From: Burkholderiales bacterium
GTDB lineage: Bacteria; Pseudomonadota; Gammaproteobacteria; Burkholderiales; Burkholderiaceae_C
Direction: 5' to 3'
NCBI GenBank assembly: GCA_018969975.1
Contig: JAGWXI010000021.1
Coordinates: forward strand, 1-35,601
Length of the DNA: 35,601 nt
Shown here: piece by piece, positions 8,332 through 16,250 of the stretch
Layout of the letters: the number at the start of each line of letters is the position of its first letter
Numbering within the stretch: the stretch's first letter is position 1
The notes under the pieces: model-generated
Database searches by the model: none
Told to the model about the DNA's origin: nothing
What the model saw: only the letters and a program-made list of their open reading frames with translations
Position numbers and translations under genes: made by a program

Positions 8332-9480
8332 TTAAGAATGCATTAAGACGCCATTGGCATCGAATTTCATTTGATCAGGAATTTTGGGGTCGGGCTTGAT
8401 CACTTCTTGGCCTATTCCGTAAGACTGATTCAAACTAAACACATACGCAATAACCTGCGCCACAGCGTGGTAGAGCGCCTCGGGGATCGGATGATCCAAC
8501 TTAGTCGTGAAGTATAAGGCGCGGGCTAGTAATGGCGCCTCAAAAAGATAGACCCCATGCTTGGTTGCTTCATCACGAATACGCGCTGCCAATCCGTCAT
8601 CACCCTTTGCAACCAAAATAGGCGCGCCGTCGCCATGGGGGTCATACGATAGCGCTACTGCAAAGTGGGTTGGGTTGGTGATGACGACGTCAGCATCTTT
8701 GACTTTTGTCATCATCTTGTTGTTCAAAATTTCACGTTGGCGACGGCGAATCTGACCCTTGACCTCGGGGTTACCTTCGGAATTCTTCATCTCGTCTTTG
8801 ACCTCTTGTTTGGTCATTTTGAGTTTTTTATTCAATTGGTGTCGTTGCAAGGGAACATCAACCAAAGCCACCAATACCAAGCCCAGACTTAGCCAAAAAC
8901 AAGAGTCCACAATGATGGTGCCTGCTACCTTTACTGCCTGGCCCAAATCCATTTGGGAAATATTGGTCAAGTCGTTCAAATTGTTCATGACCGACACCAA
9001 CAAAATAGCACCAACCACCAAAAACTTTGCGACCGACTTACCCAGCTGAATCAGTGCATCTGGTCCAAACATGCGCTTTAACCCACTCAGCGGGTTGAGC
9101 TTGCCGAAATTAGGCAAGGCGAGTTTGGGAGAAAAGATAAAACCGCCTGCCAACGTAGTCGATAAAGCAGCAATTACTGCCATGATGGCTATAAGAGGTA
9201 GAACAATCACAAAACCATCGACGATGGCACTACCAAAAATAGCAGGTAGAAGTTCCGCTTTATCGGTAATTTTTCGATCAAATTGCAATTGGTTTTTGAA
9301 CAGATTTCCCATGCTGTTGAACAAATACTGTCCCATCATGGTGAAAAACAAGGTCGCTAAAACCATCATTGCAGCTGGCGCAAGTTCTTGTGAGCGCGCA
9401 ATTTGGCCTTCCTCCCGCGCTTTATTGAGTTTTTGCGCCGTTGGTTCTTCGGTTTTGTCTTGGCCGCTTTCTTCTGCCAT
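8332..9480 (-). CDS. flhB: Flagellar export switch protein FlhB
   Basis: FlhB is the export-gate component that switches substrate class from rod/hook to filament. The 382-aa protein has four hydrophobic segments between about residues 35 and 210. A cytoplasmic domain follows, with the self-cleavage motif NPTH at 269-272 intact within VVITNPTHFAVALSY. The N-terminus has the usual QDKTEEPTAQKL. Length is normal for the family. It follows fliR by 13 nt. In many proteobacteria flhB sits with flhA, but here it ends the fliOPQR string and is followed by three uncharacterised genes. No flhA is in the window. Confidence 0.97.
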   Translation of the reverse strand: MAEESGQDKTEEPTAQKLNKAREEGQIARSQELAPAAMMVLATLFFTMMGQYLFNSMGNLFKNQLQFDRKITDKAELLPAIFGSAIVDGFVIVLPLIAIMAVIAALSTTLAGGFIFSPKLALPNFGKLNPLSGLKRMFGPDALIQLGKSVAKFLVVGAILLVSVMNNLNDLTNISQMDLGQAVKVAGTIIVDSCFWLSLGLVLVALVDVPLQRHQLNKKLKMTKQEVKDEMKNSEGNPEVKGQIRRRQREILNNKMMTKVKDADVVITNPTHFAVALSYDPHGDGAPILVAKGDDGLAARIRDEATKHGVYLFEAPLLARALYFTTKLDHPIPEALYHAVAQVIAYVFSLNQSYGIGQEVIKPDPKIPDQMKFDANGVLMHS

Positions 9481-9493
9481 ATTGCCTACCTTA

Positions 9494-10261
9494 TCAACTT
9501 CCTAAAAGGGAGCGCAACATCAAAAACGCTTGCGTCCAAACCCATTGAATACGCGAAACGTTGTTGCCCATGGAGAAAATCAAAATGACAAATCCCACCA
9601 ATATCAAGGCGGGAAATCCAACGGTAAAAATATTTAAAGCTGGTGCAGCCCGGGCTACAAATCCCAAGCCTATGTTGATAAAAAGTAATGTCATCATGAC
9701 AGGCAGCCCAATCAGTAAGGCGCCCAAAAACATCATGGCACTCCAATTGAGCATCTTGCCCAACATGTCTTGGTTGAAAAATTCTTGTCCAATCGGTAGC
9801 AATTTAAAAGACTCCAGCACCAAGCCAAAGACAATCAAATGACCGCCAATACCCAAAAAGATCAAAGTTCCCATGATGTTGAAAAAGGCGGACAACACCG
9901 GCACGCTGCCCATATTGGGATCAATCATGTTCGCCATTGACAAGCCCATAGAAGCTGAAATGGCCTGACCCGCTACAACCAGCGTGGCAGAAGCCACTTG
10001 AAATACCAAACCCATGGTCAGACCAATCAAGATTTGGCGAAAAATCTCCATCAATCCCTCGGCCGTTATCGGGTCAATCCGCGGAATAGAAATTTGCTGC
10101 GAGACAAAAAATGCCAGCGCAAAACCTAAACACAAGCGAATACGTAAATTGACAGCGCGGATTGAAAAAATAGAGGTGAAGGCTAGAAATGCCGATAAAC
10201 GCAACATCGGCCAAATAATGACCAAAAATTTCTCCAGAATATCAATCAGCGTTGCGTTCAT
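9494..10261 (-). CDS. fliR: Flagellar export protein FliR
   Basis: FliR is an inner-membrane part of the flagellar type III export gate, forming a helical core with FliP and FliQ. The 255-aa protein is almost wholly hydrophobic, with six or so membrane segments. It has typical FliR features such as the SIRAVNLRIRLCLGFALAFF segment near residue 30 and a GLVFQVASA-type segment mid-protein. It starts at ATG 10261, 9 nt after the fliQ stop. Length is normal. Confidence 0.96.
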   Translation of the reverse strand: MNATLIDILEKFLVIIWPMLRLSAFLAFTSIFSIRAVNLRIRLCLGFALAFFVSQQISIPRIDPITAEGLMEIFRQILIGLTMGLVFQVASATLVVAGQAISASMGLSMANMIDPNMGSVPVLSAFFNIMGTLIFLGIGGHLIVFGLVLESFKLLPIGQEFFNQDMLGKMLNWSAMMFLGALLIGLPVMMTLLFINIGLGFVARAAPALNIFTVGFPALILVGFVILIFSMGNNVSRIQWVWTQAFLMLRSLLGS

Positions 10262-10270
10262 CGCACACCA

Positions 10271-10540
10271 TCACATGAACAAACTTGGAATACGTGTGAA
10301 GATGGCTTTGGTGTAGTCCACCATGGTGTTGATCATCCAACCGCCCATGACCGTAACAGTCAAACCAATAGCGAACACTTTGGGAATAAAGCTCAGCGTT
10401 TGCTCGTTGATGGATGTCGCGGCTTGAAAAATACCCACGACTAAACCAACGACTAAACCAACCACCAACAAGGGCGCTGAAATGAGCATGGTCATCCACA
10501 AAGCTTGGCGGGCTAAATCTACAACGGCGGCTGAATCCAT
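10271..10540 (-). CDS. fliQ: Flagellar export protein FliQ
   Basis: The 89-aa protein has two transmembrane helices (about 16-38 and 50-75), the standard FliQ layout, with the conserved GLVVGLVVGIFQAATSINEQTL stretch in the first half (quoted here only by its central motif FQAATSINEQTLSFIPK). It forms part of the FliPQR export gate in the inner membrane. It begins 12 nt after the fliP stop and has normal length. Confidence 0.96.
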   Translation of the reverse strand: MDSAAVVDLARQALWMTMLISAPLLVVGLVVGLVVGIFQAATSINEQTLSFIPKVFAIGLTVTVMGGWMINTMVDYTKAIFTRIPSLFM

Positions 10541-10552
10541 AGTGGTACTTTC

Positions 10553-11320
10553 TTAAAAAACGAAACTGTTTGAAAGAGACGCCATCAAAAGCGTCCATCC
10601 GTCTATCAACACAAACAACATCAGTTTGATGGGCATCGAAATAATCATGGGCGAGAGCATCATCATGCCCATGGACATCAATACGCTAGCGACAATCAAG
10701 TCAATCACGACAAAAGGGATGTAAATCAAAAAGCCAATAGTGAATGCGCTTTTAATTTCAGAGGTAATAAAAGCTGGCATCAAGGTGGTGAATGGCACTT
10801 GCGTTGCATTGTCGAGTTCACGGCGATTGGCAATTTGCATAAACATAGCGATATCGTCTTCGCGTGTTTGCTTCATCATGAAATCACGAATCGGTGCTTC
10901 AGCTTTGATGAGGGCTTTGTCAAAATCCAAATTGGCATTCATATAAGGGCCTACTGCATCTTTATAGACTGTCTCAAATACAGGCGACATGATGAAGAAA
11001 GTCAAAAATAATGCGAGCCCTACCAGCACCGTGTTGGGTGGAGTTTGCGCTGTACCAAGGGCTTGACGCAAAATGGACAAAACAATGATGATGCGAACAA
11101 AGGAGGTCATCATCAGCAACATCGATGGCAACAATGTGAGGGTTGTCATCAGACCAAGCAACTGCAAGCTCATGCTGTATTGCTGACCGCCCTTGCCGCC
11201 ACTGACATTGACCAACGGAATACCCTGCGCTTGCGCCATCATGGGTATCACGCTCAGCGTGATAAGCAACAGCGCCAACCAACCAACACGCGAACGGGCA
11301 GAAATACATTTACGCAACAT
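10553..11320 (-). CDS. fliP: Flagellar export protein FliP
   Basis: FliP is the export-gate core protein. The 255-aa sequence has a cleavable-type signal peptide (about 1-32), a family hallmark. It also has the conserved LTLLPSMLLMMTSFVRI, QTPPN, VPFTTLMPAFITSE and IDLIVASVLMSMGMMMLSP segments. ATG 11320 has GGAGA a few bases upstream. It overlaps the end of fliO by 11 nt, indicating coupled translation. Within it, on the plus strand, is a consensus sigma54 site (10793-10808). Confidence 0.97.
   Translation of the reverse strand: MLRKCISARSRVGWLALLLITLSVIPMMAQAQGIPLVNVSGGKGGQQYSMSLQLLGLMTTLTLLPSMLLMMTSFVRIIIVLSILRQALGTAQTPPNTVLVGLALFLTFFIMSPVFETVYKDAVGPYMNANLDFDKALIKAEAPIRDFMMKQTREDDIAMFMQIANRRELDNATQVPFTTLMPAFITSEIKSAFTIGFLIYIPFVVIDLIVASVLMSMGMMMLSPMIISMPIKLMLFVLIDGWTLLMASLSNSFVF
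10793..10808 (+). promoter_or_regulatory. Sigma54-type site, antisense inside fliP
   Basis: TGGCACTTGCGTTGCA matches the -24/-12 consensus TGGCAC-N5-TTGCA with GG-N10-GC spacing. It reads on the plus strand, opposite to fliP. It lies in a conserved FliP coding segment (ATQVPF), so the match may be a by-product of coding constraint. If active, it would give an antisense transcript through fliP and fliO towards the plus-strand gene at 11711. Confidence 0.35.
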
Positions 11321-11582
11321 GCGATGTCTCCTCGGTCCAAGCGTGCAAAGTTTTTACCTCCCCTGGACTGACACTGGCCAACACCATTTGCTTGTCGATT
11401 TGGATTAGCACCATCTTGTGCTTCAGACTCAAAGGAAGTGCCTCCACCAATTGAATTCGGCGCTCTCCACTTCCTTGGGGCCCCATAGTTTTATTTCGTT
11501 TGACCCACCACCATGCGGCGCCTAGCAAAAGCAAGATGCTGACAGTGCTGGCGATGAACTGAGCCCAATTAAAGCTTTGCAT
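11310..11582 (-). CDS. fliO: Flagellar protein FliO
   Basis: FliO helps assemble the FliP ring of the export gate. The 90-aa protein has one membrane segment (about 8-27, ending WWWVKR). A small cytoplasmic beta domain follows with VEALPLSLKHKMVLIQIDKQ, the typical FliO core. ATG 11582 has AGGA about 10 nt upstream. It is the first gene of the fliOPQR-flhB operon and is preceded by a strong sigma54 promoter (11645-11660). FliL, FliM and FliN, which usually precede fliO, are absent here. Confidence 0.92.
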   Translation of the reverse strand: MQSFNWAQFIASTVSILLLLGAAWWWVKRNKTMGPQGSGERRIQLVEALPLSLKHKMVLIQIDKQMVLASVSPGEVKTLHAWTEETSHVA

Positions 11583-11644
11583 GGTGGATTTCCTGTACGC
11601 AATGACGATTTATTGACACATGGTGTGCCTGTATGCCTAGACTT

Positions 11645-11660
11645 TGCAATCAATATGCCA
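11645..11660 (-). promoter_or_regulatory. Sigma54 promoter of the fliO operon
   Basis: On the minus strand the sequence is TGGCATATTGATTGCA, i.e. TGGCAT-N5-TTGCA, with the invariant GG and GC 10 bp apart. Transcription would start near 11634, about 50 nt before the fliO ATG. The site sits in the gap between divergent fliO and the plus-strand gene at 11711, as expected for a real promoter. Confidence 0.8.
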
Positions 11661-11710
11661 AGTCAAATTGGCACCGTCTGGCGATGGGCTCGCAGATATA
11701 GTTCAACGAT

Positions 11711-12463
11711 ATGGAATTAAGAGAAATTCTGAAGAACTTGGTAGATGCTGGGGGCACTGGCGGACTCAACTGGCATCTGCACGCTTTTAATTCTCAAAAG
11801 CGTTGGCAAACTACAGTTGCTTATATTGAGAACTTTTTATTGCACTGCAAGCCACGCCATTCCCATCTGCTGTTAATAGGATGCAGTGCTGGTTGGATGA
11901 TGCCTAGTTCTTGGCTTAGCCAATTCGAACTTATCGATGCTTACGACATTGACCCACTTGCGCAGTACTTATTTAATTGGCGCCATGGCAGCGCACTTCG
12001 CAAAAGCGCAACGCAACTATTGCACCACCGCCAAGATGCGCTGGCGCATCTACCGGAAATCCTCTTAGAACATCCCCAAGCGAGCCTCTGGTTTGACAAT
12101 GTGTTGGGCCAACATCGCTACCGTGTTCGCAATGAAGCGCAGGTTGAAAACGAACTGCGCAGACTCAAAACAACGCTTCTTGGACGCGACTGGGGAAGTG
12201 TGCATGACTTGCTCTCGGGTCCCAGCCATGCTGCGCTCGATCCCCAAGTGTGTCTCCACGATGTACGCCAACGCGTGTATCCGTATGCGCTTGATTCCGC
12301 GTACAACCAATCTTTGGTGCAGAGTTTGTATGCGCAAGGTATTTGGTTTGACCATCTGACCGGTTGCGTATTTTCAGACGACACCCCCACCACGCTGATT
12401 CCTTGGGAATTCAAACCCCGTTATTGGCATTGGTTACAAGCAGGCTGGCAGTCACCAAACTAG
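11711..12463 (+). CDS. Hypothetical protein, possible SAM-methyltransferase-like fold
   Basis: This 250-aa protein is the only plus-strand gene inside the fli block, between fliJ (convergent) and fliO (divergent). Residues 50-85 (HLLLIGCSAGWMMPS, then LIDAYDIDP) resemble motif I and the acidic motif II strand of class I SAM-dependent methyltransferases. The G-rich loop is not a clean GxGxG, so the assignment is tentative. There is no signal peptide or membrane segment. Trp, His and Gln are frequent. No strong promoter is visible: TTGACA at 11613-11618 lacks a well-spaced -10. It occupies a place where fliK often sits but shows no FliK features. It may modify flagellar or surface proteins, which is speculation. 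Confidence 0.65.
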   Translation: MELREILKNLVDAGGTGGLNWHLHAFNSQKRWQTTVAYIENFLLHCKPRHSHLLLIGCSAGWMMPSSWLSQFELIDAYDIDPLAQYLFNWRHGSALRKSATQLLHHRQDALAHLPEILLEHPQASLWFDNVLGQHRYRVRNEAQVENELRRLKTTLLGRDWGSVHDLLSGPSHAALDPQVCLHDVRQRVYPYALDSAYNQSLVQSLYAQGIWFDHLTGCVFSDDTPTTLIPWEFKPRYWHWLQAGWQSPN

Positions 12464-12482
12464 GGTCACCGTATTTTTTTGT

Positions 12483-12920
12483 TCACTTCAAATTAAACAG
12501 CATCACGCCAGTAGCATCCATCTCGCGTTGCTCGCGCTTGGCGGCTGCGTCCCGAATGCGGCGAACATCTTGTTCGTGCAGTGTTTCCATTTGGATACGT
12601 TTTTTTTCAGCTGCTAGTAAGTTGCCTTTGAGTATCTCTAACTCGAACGTAGCATGTTCAATATCCACATTGACCCGAGAAATCAAGGTTTGTATCTGTT
12701 GCAGAAACCCTCTAAAGTTCACTGTCTCTTGCATGCTGAGGGACTTCTTTTCAGCTTCTATAGAGCGGGCAAGATAGTCTGCGTATAGCGCCTCCATGCG
12801 ACTGCGGCTTTGCTCTAAGCTTTTAATTTTTTCACGGCCTCTGACCAACGCTGCCATAGCTTGGTCGCATTTTTCTTTGGCTTTCTTTGCCAATATAGGC
12901 CACGCTGCGCGGGGTTTCAT
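12483..12920 (-). CDS. fliJ: Flagellar export chaperone FliJ
   Basis: FliJ is the coiled-coil stalk that inserts into the FliI hexamer and connects it to FlhA. The 145-aa protein is almost entirely helical and highly charged, forming a two-stranded antiparallel coiled coil as expected. Sequence conservation in this family is low, so the call rests on length, composition and position directly after fliI. Its ATG overlaps the fliI stop by 4 nt (ATGA). It ends 19 nt from the convergent gene at 11711-12463. Confidence 0.88.
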   Translation of the reverse strand: MKPRAAWPILAKKAKEKCDQAMAALVRGREKIKSLEQSRSRMEALYADYLARSIEAEKKSLSMQETVNFRGFLQQIQTLISRVNVDIEHATFELEILKGNLLAAEKKRIQMETLHEQDVRRIRDAAAKREQREMDATGVMLFNLK

Positions 12921-14236
12921 GACATCAATTGCTTGAGGTTACCCAACGTCACTTCATAGTCTTCGCTGATGTGCATGTCTTGACGCAAGAACATGACCAT
13001 TTGTTCGCGCAAGCGTATGGCTTCATCTAATTCGGGGTTGGTGCCTGCCTCATAGGCACCAACTTGCACCAAATCAGCGTTTTGTTGGTAGACAGACCAA
13101 AGACGCCTAAACCGATTGGCTTGGTGCATAGATTCGCTGTCAACCAAGGTTTGCATCACCCGTGAGATGGAGCCATTCAAATCAATCGCAGGGTAATGCG
13201 CTTGGTCGGCTAAAGCCCGCGAAAGCATGACTTGTCCGTCCAAAGATGCGCGGGCAATGTCAACGATTGGATCGGAGGCATCGTCCCCCTCTGCCAGCAC
13301 GGTATAGATCGACGTGATCGAGCCGTGCCCGTGTCGGCCAACGCCACCACGTTCAATCAAATTGGGCAACAAACCGAATACCGAAGGGGGGTAACCTTTG
13401 GCAGTGGGAGGTTCTCCAATTGCCAAACCAATCTCGCGCTGTGCATGGGCGACACGCGTCAAACTATCACACAGCATCAACACATTCATGCCTTTGTCGC
13501 GAAAATATTCTGCGACCACATGGGTCATATGCGTGGCTTTGAGTCGCAATACGGGAGAAACGTTAGCGGGTGCTGCAATCACTACCGATTTGGCCAAACC
13601 TTCATCACCCAGAGATTCACTGATAAAAGCCTGCACTTCGCGGCCTCGCTCACCGATCAAACCAATCACAACAATATCGGCCTTGGTGAAACGGGTCAAC
13701 ATGCCGAGCAAAATACTCTTGCCCACACCTGAGCCAGCGACTAAGCCAATGCGCTGTCCTTGACCTACCGTCAAAACTGCGTTGATCGCCTTCACGCCAA
13801 CATCCAAGATAGATTGGATAGGACCACGCTCCATAGGATTGAGCGGTCGGCCCAAAAGAGTCATTTGGTCTGGCAATTCAGGCAAGGGGCGCCCATCTAA
13901 GGGTTGACCACGGCCGTCGATCACGCGTCCTAGCAAACCATCTCCTAAACGAACATGACCTGAGTTGCGCATGACACGCACCATGTCGCCTGGGCCTACA
14001 CCCACAGGATCCGTAAAGGGCATCAAATACAAAGTGCGGTCGTTGAATCCAACTACCTCGGCTTCTATGCGGTGGCCGTGTCGACCCAGAACTTCGCAAC
14101 ACGCGCCCAAAGGCGCCATGATGCCGCGCGTCTCTAAAGTCAAGCCGACCAATCGGACCAAGGTGCCGCTGCGTTGCGGATCAGGCACGCGCAACTGCTC
14201 TAGCGTAGTTTCTACTTCTTGGGCGAAATCAAGCAT
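12917..14236 (-). CDS. fliI: Flagellum-specific ATPase FliI
   Basis: FliI is the export ATPase related to the F1 beta subunit. The 439-aa protein has Walker A GSGVGKS at residues 168-174, the family motif GLIGERGRE at 192-200, and Walker B-type LMLCDSLTR near 255. The FliI-type YPPSVFGLLPNLIERGG segment follows. Length is typical. It begins 15 nt after the FliF-tail-like gene and is coupled to fliJ. Confidence 0.97.
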   Translation of the reverse strand: MLDFAQEVETTLEQLRVPDPQRSGTLVRLVGLTLETRGIMAPLGACCEVLGRHGHRIEAEVVGFNDRTLYLMPFTDPVGVGPGDMVRVMRNSGHVRLGDGLLGRVIDGRGQPLDGRPLPELPDQMTLLGRPLNPMERGPIQSILDVGVKAINAVLTVGQGQRIGLVAGSGVGKSILLGMLTRFTKADIVVIGLIGERGREVQAFISESLGDEGLAKSVVIAAPANVSPVLRLKATHMTHVVAEYFRDKGMNVLMLCDSLTRVAHAQREIGLAIGEPPTAKGYPPSVFGLLPNLIERGGVGRHGHGSITSIYTVLAEGDDASDPIVDIARASLDGQVMLSRALADQAHYPAIDLNGSISRVMQTLVDSESMHQANRFRRLWSVYQQNADLVQVGAYEAGTNPELDEAIRLREQMVMFLRQDMHISEDYEVTLGNLKQLMS

Positions 14237-14251
14237 GGCAGTTAGTAACCG

Positions 14252-14887
14252 TTATTGTGTTTGGATCATGCTACGAATGACGCTGGCAACACGGCTTTGG
14301 TCGTTTTGCACCACCATGCGCACCACGCCCACTTTGTCTTCATAGCTATTAGCGTTATTGAGGAGTTCTGGCGGAATAGTCGGCTTTTTAGTTTTTGCTT
14401 GCTCGCGTTTCATGCGTGCTTTGACATCTGCCAGCGTCTCGCCCTCCTGCATTTCAATTTCGCCACTCCCCAAAGGCGCATCTTCTGTTGCTTCTTCGTT
14501 AGAGAGGGCTGCATTTTCATCTGCTAGTGCGCCTTCTGTCGCCAATTCCTCAACCATTGCATCTGCCACAACAGGCTCTTCAATTTGCGCATCGACGCGG
14601 GCCTCGTCTGCCTCCAGATCCACCTCGGGCAAAGGCTTGGGCTTAGGTTTGTCAGGTACTTCCAAGAGCAATTGTTGGAACCGAATTTGGTCATTGCGTT
14701 GTGCCTCAGCCAGCATGCTGACGCGCATCATTTCTAGCTGCACTGCTTCGATAGCTTCTTTTTGCATATCTTCGGTCGTCATCTCACCGTTGACGATGTG
14801 CATCACAAATGGCCGAACCACGGTAACCACGATCACCATGAAAATCAAACCCATCAACAAAGTGTTGATGACGTCAGGAATAAACAT
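14252..14887 (-). CDS. Mini-FliF: membrane protein with FliF-like FliG-binding tail
   Basis: This 211-aa protein lies between fliH and fliI. Residues 4-27 are one membrane helix ending VVRPFV, matching the end of FliF TM2 (LVVRPMV, FliF 518-523). The middle is acidic and Glu/Ala/Pro-rich. The C-terminus (144-159 and 171-211) parallels the FliF C-terminus: EIEMQEGETLADVKARM against EIEIQEGESLEEVKARM, then LLNNANSYEDKVGVVRM against LLSTANSYDDKVALIRM. By hand I count 19 identities over the last 39 FliF residues. That FliF segment binds FliG. The ring-building domains of FliF are absent. I chose ATG 14887 because GGGAGG lies 6 nt before it. An upstream start at 14944 would run 71 nt into fliH. 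It probably anchors or competes for FliG. Not a known named gene to me. Confidence 0.85.
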   Translation of the reverse strand: MFIPDVINTLLMGLIFMVIVVTVVRPFVMHIVNGEMTTEDMQKEAIEAVQLEMMRVSMLAEAQRNDQIRFQQLLLEVPDKPKPKPLPEVDLEADEARVDAQIEEPVVADAMVEELATEGALADENAALSNEEATEDAPLGSGEIEMQEGETLADVKARMKREQAKTKKPTIPPELLNNANSYEDKVGVVRMVVQNDQSRVASVIRSMIQTQ

Positions 14888-16250
14888 CGTCGCCCTCCCG
14901 GCCATCGTGGTTATCTTCCTCTGAAGGCTCGTCATGCTTGTCAACGAATTGCTCAGAGCGAGGTGATATTTCTTGCAGCGCCAAACTTCTGGTCAAGGCC
15001 TCAAGCCTGTTTTCTATTAGATCTTCCACCACCATATCGTTTGCAATCACACGCACACTTCCCGACGCCAATTGGGGAACGGCCTCTAGGTGAATGCCTT
15101 GCAAACTGAGAGTGGTCAATTTTTCAAGTAATTTTTTGTCTTCGGGATGAAGTTCTACGACGACGGCTCCCTTGATAGGGTGGTCTAGTTCGTTCAAACA
15201 GTTTTGCACCAAGGCATCAATCGCTTGCGGTGACGTGCGCAATTCATGTTTGGCAATATGCTGCGCCATATTCAAGGCTAGGCGTTTTAAAGGATCAAAA
15301 AATCTTTGTGGATCTTGCAACAAATCGTGCAGGCCTTCCGACACCTGCGACAGCACCTCGCATTGGGTGGCGACCTCTTGCTCCATCGCTTCACGCGCTT
15401 GGCGTTCACCCTGTTCTACACCTTGCGCAATGCCTTCTTCTAGTCCTTGTGCCCTACCTTTTTCCAAAGCTTCTTGCACGGCCTCTTCTAGTCCAAGCCC
15501 CTTTCCCTCCTCTAAACCCTGGGCTTTGCCTGCTTCGAAACCGAGTGCCCTACCCTCTTCCAAGCCTTGCGTCTTGCCTTCATCAAAGCCTAGGGCCTTT
15601 CCTTGCTCGATTCCTTGCGTCAAACCCTTGGCAAACTCTGCTTGTTCGCGTTGCGCAACTTCCGCAAGCGATATGCCAGGCGCTGGTTCAATATGTTCAG
15701 GCTCGGCTTGGGGCTCTTGCTGCGTTGGTTCAGATTCTTCAAGCGCCACAGCGTCTAATGCTTCTTGCGTTGCTTCTAGGTGCGATGGCGGTGTGCTTAA
15801 TTCTTCCGTATCAGAATGAAAGTTGGATTTTGTAGCCGAGAGATCATCTACAAATCGACCAGAGCTGGTTTTATCTAACAAGCCTTTGGCGAGTAACACC
15901 TTAATCCGTCTTGCAGCCGCGTAGTCATCCATTACAAAAGGCAAATGCGCATTGACAGATGCAGTGGTTTTAGCTGGAGTTAGATCGCTGTCAAAGAGGG
16001 CTTGTGCCTCTTGTTCTTGCAACAACGCCAAAGACAGCCTGGCTTGTTCAGTTAAGGTTTGCGTAACAGAGGTATAGGTATCTGTTGAAAAGCCATCTGG
16101 GTTTTCGGGGTAAGGCGCATCCGCAAAATCAGGGCGCGCGTCTTCGCCCCACGCTGTTGCGCCATATTCCAAATCTGAACGGCGCAATTGCAATTGAGAA
16201 GCGGTCTGCCACGCAGGGCCAGAGCGCTTTGCCACCACATGGTTATACAT
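14874..16250 (-). CDS. fliH: Flagellar assembly protein FliH (enlarged)
   Basis: FliH is the FliI-binding stator of the export apparatus. At 458 aa it is about twice the size of the roughly 235-aa enterobacterial protein. An N-terminal extension (about 1-200) is Glu/Ala/Pro-rich and unassigned. Next is an exceptional glycine-every-fourth-residue helix: 12 consecutive GxxxG steps at about 209-253 and 5 more at about 265-281. The C-terminal FliH domain (about 300-420) contains HIAKHELRTSP and VELHPEDKKLL. I prefer ATG 16250, with AGGTGG 8 nt upstream, over GTG 16262, which has no ribosome binding site. It overlaps fliG by 8 nt and the mini-FliF start by 14 nt. Confidence 0.92.
   Translation of the reverse strand: MYNHVVAKRSGPAWQTASQLQLRRSDLEYGATAWGEDARPDFADAPYPENPDGFSTDTYTSVTQTLTEQARLSLALLQEQEAQALFDSDLTPAKTTASVNAHLPFVMDDYAAARRIKVLLAKGLLDKTSSGRFVDDLSATKSNFHSDTEELSTPPSHLEATQEALDAVALEESEPTQQEPQAEPEHIEPAPGISLAEVAQREQAEFAKGLTQGIEQGKALGFDEGKTQGLEEGRALGFEAGKAQGLEEGKGLGLEEAVQEALEKGRAQGLEEGIAQGVEQGERQAREAMEQEVATQCEVLSQVSEGLHDLLQDPQRFFDPLKRLALNMAQHIAKHELRTSPQAIDALVQNCLNELDHPIKGAVVVELHPEDKKLLEKLTTLSLQGIHLEAVPQLASGSVRVIANDMVVEDLIENRLEALTRSLALQEISPRSEQFVDKHDEPSEEDNHDGREGDDVYS

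Noticed and set aside
11669-11685. Plus-strand TGGCACC-like site before the gene at 11711
   Set aside because: GG and GC are 9 bp apart rather than 10, and the TTGC part is absent.
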